Positions 63,836-64,000 of a DNA stretch of 64,000 nt are shown here, in pieces. Origin of the DNA: Rhodanobacteraceae bacterium (GTDB lineage Bacteria; Pseudomonadota; Gammaproteobacteria; Xanthomonadales; Rhodanobacteraceae); the NCBI GenBank assembly GCA_016790075.1, contig JAEUPP010000066.1:62001-126000 (forward strand), written 5' to 3'. How positions within the stretch are numbered: the first letter of the stretch is position 1; each line of letters begins with the position of its first letter. The position numbers were made by a program, and so were the translations under genes. The notes beneath the pieces were generated by a model that was not told the origin of the DNA, searched no databases, and was given only the letters and a program-made list of their open reading frames with translations.

Positions 63836-64000
63836 ATGAGCAACACGATTGTCGAAACGATTCTGGAATTCGCTTTTGGCCCGGACGAAGCGCCTGCAAC
63901 AGTGCAAGAGAGACTTGTGCAACGCTGGTTCGTACACGATGACGCGTTCGATGCCGAAATTCGACGGCGATTTGCTGACCTCATTGACGTGGCTATTGCA
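63836..64000 (+). CDS. DUF924-family protein, N-terminal part only
   Basis: 55 codons read to the window edge without a stop. The sequence MSNTIVETILEFAFGPDEAP...RWFVHDDAFDAEIRRRF matches the start of DUF924 proteins (xxILxFWFG...WFxxDxxFDxEIRxRF), about 180 residues in full. There is no stop in the window because the gene leaves it. Function unknown. Confidence 0.8.
   Translation, partial: MSNTIVETILEFAFGPDEAPATVQERLVQRWFVHDDAFDAEIRRRFADLIDVAIA

Overview
The window is a chromosomal segment of a high-GC gammaproteobacterium, most likely of the Lysobacterales (Xanthomonadales; Rhodanobacteraceae/Dokdonella-like). This is inferred from the rhlB / trxA-rho neighbourhood, the type II secretion proteins, the DUF-type envelope proteins and the strong G/C preference at third codon positions. 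No rRNA, tRNA or CRISPR array was recognised. Most genes are housekeeping or envelope functions in small, tightly packed operons, often with 4-nt ATGA overlaps.

Left part (1-13 kb): a minus-strand block carries gspF-ftsE-ftsX, a double-receiver response regulator, ung, and a very large WGR-DUF4132 (MolR/YehI-like) gene that runs off the left edge. A glyoxalase-fold gene and a TrmB-type regulator are divergent, followed by two APC-family amino-acid permeases.

Middle-left (13-24.3 kb): a secreted multicopper oxidase, a GNAT acetyltransferase with a possible short coupled leader ORF, and two small membrane proteins. Then comes a distinctly AT-richer segment (about 18.2-22.3 kb) with a secreted protein and a matrixin-like secreted metalloprotease. 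It is bounded by a degenerate direct repeat of the 3' end of a membrane-protein gene. A MATE transporter follows, then a repeat-rich convergent intergenic region.

Centre (24.3-39.2 kb): gspC-gspD-gspE, rhlB divergent from trxA-rho (Rho has a long disordered, repeat-containing N-terminal region), a patatin-like hydrolase, a WYL regulator, a LolA-like periplasmic protein, a NrtR-like regulator, a membrane protein and a secreted DUF1996 protein.

Centre-right (39.4-54.9 kb): a two-gene unit resembling LodA/LodB (cysteine-tryptophylquinone amino-acid oxidase plus its flavoprotein maturation partner); the sulfate ABC transporter sbp-cysT-cysW-cysA; a TonB-like protein; a small kinase-like protein; DUF456 and DUF885 proteins; an enoyl-reductase-like MDR protein; a hemolysin-III protein; and a CBS-histidine kinase overlapping a double-receiver response regulator.

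Right end (55-64 kb): small periplasmic proteins, a Usp-DUF2721-OsmC stress operon, a glycine-zipper protein, a periplasmic glutaredoxin, a lipoprotein/DegT aminotransferase pair, a deoxyinosine glycosylase, a dead IS5-family element (stop codon at the expected catalytic Glu), rluF, and the start of a DUF924 gene. No wholly new multigene defence or biosynthetic system is evident. The best leads are the LodA/LodB pair, the AT-rich protease island, the two response regulators with degenerate phospho-acceptor sites, the zinc-motif-less GspE and the extended Rho.
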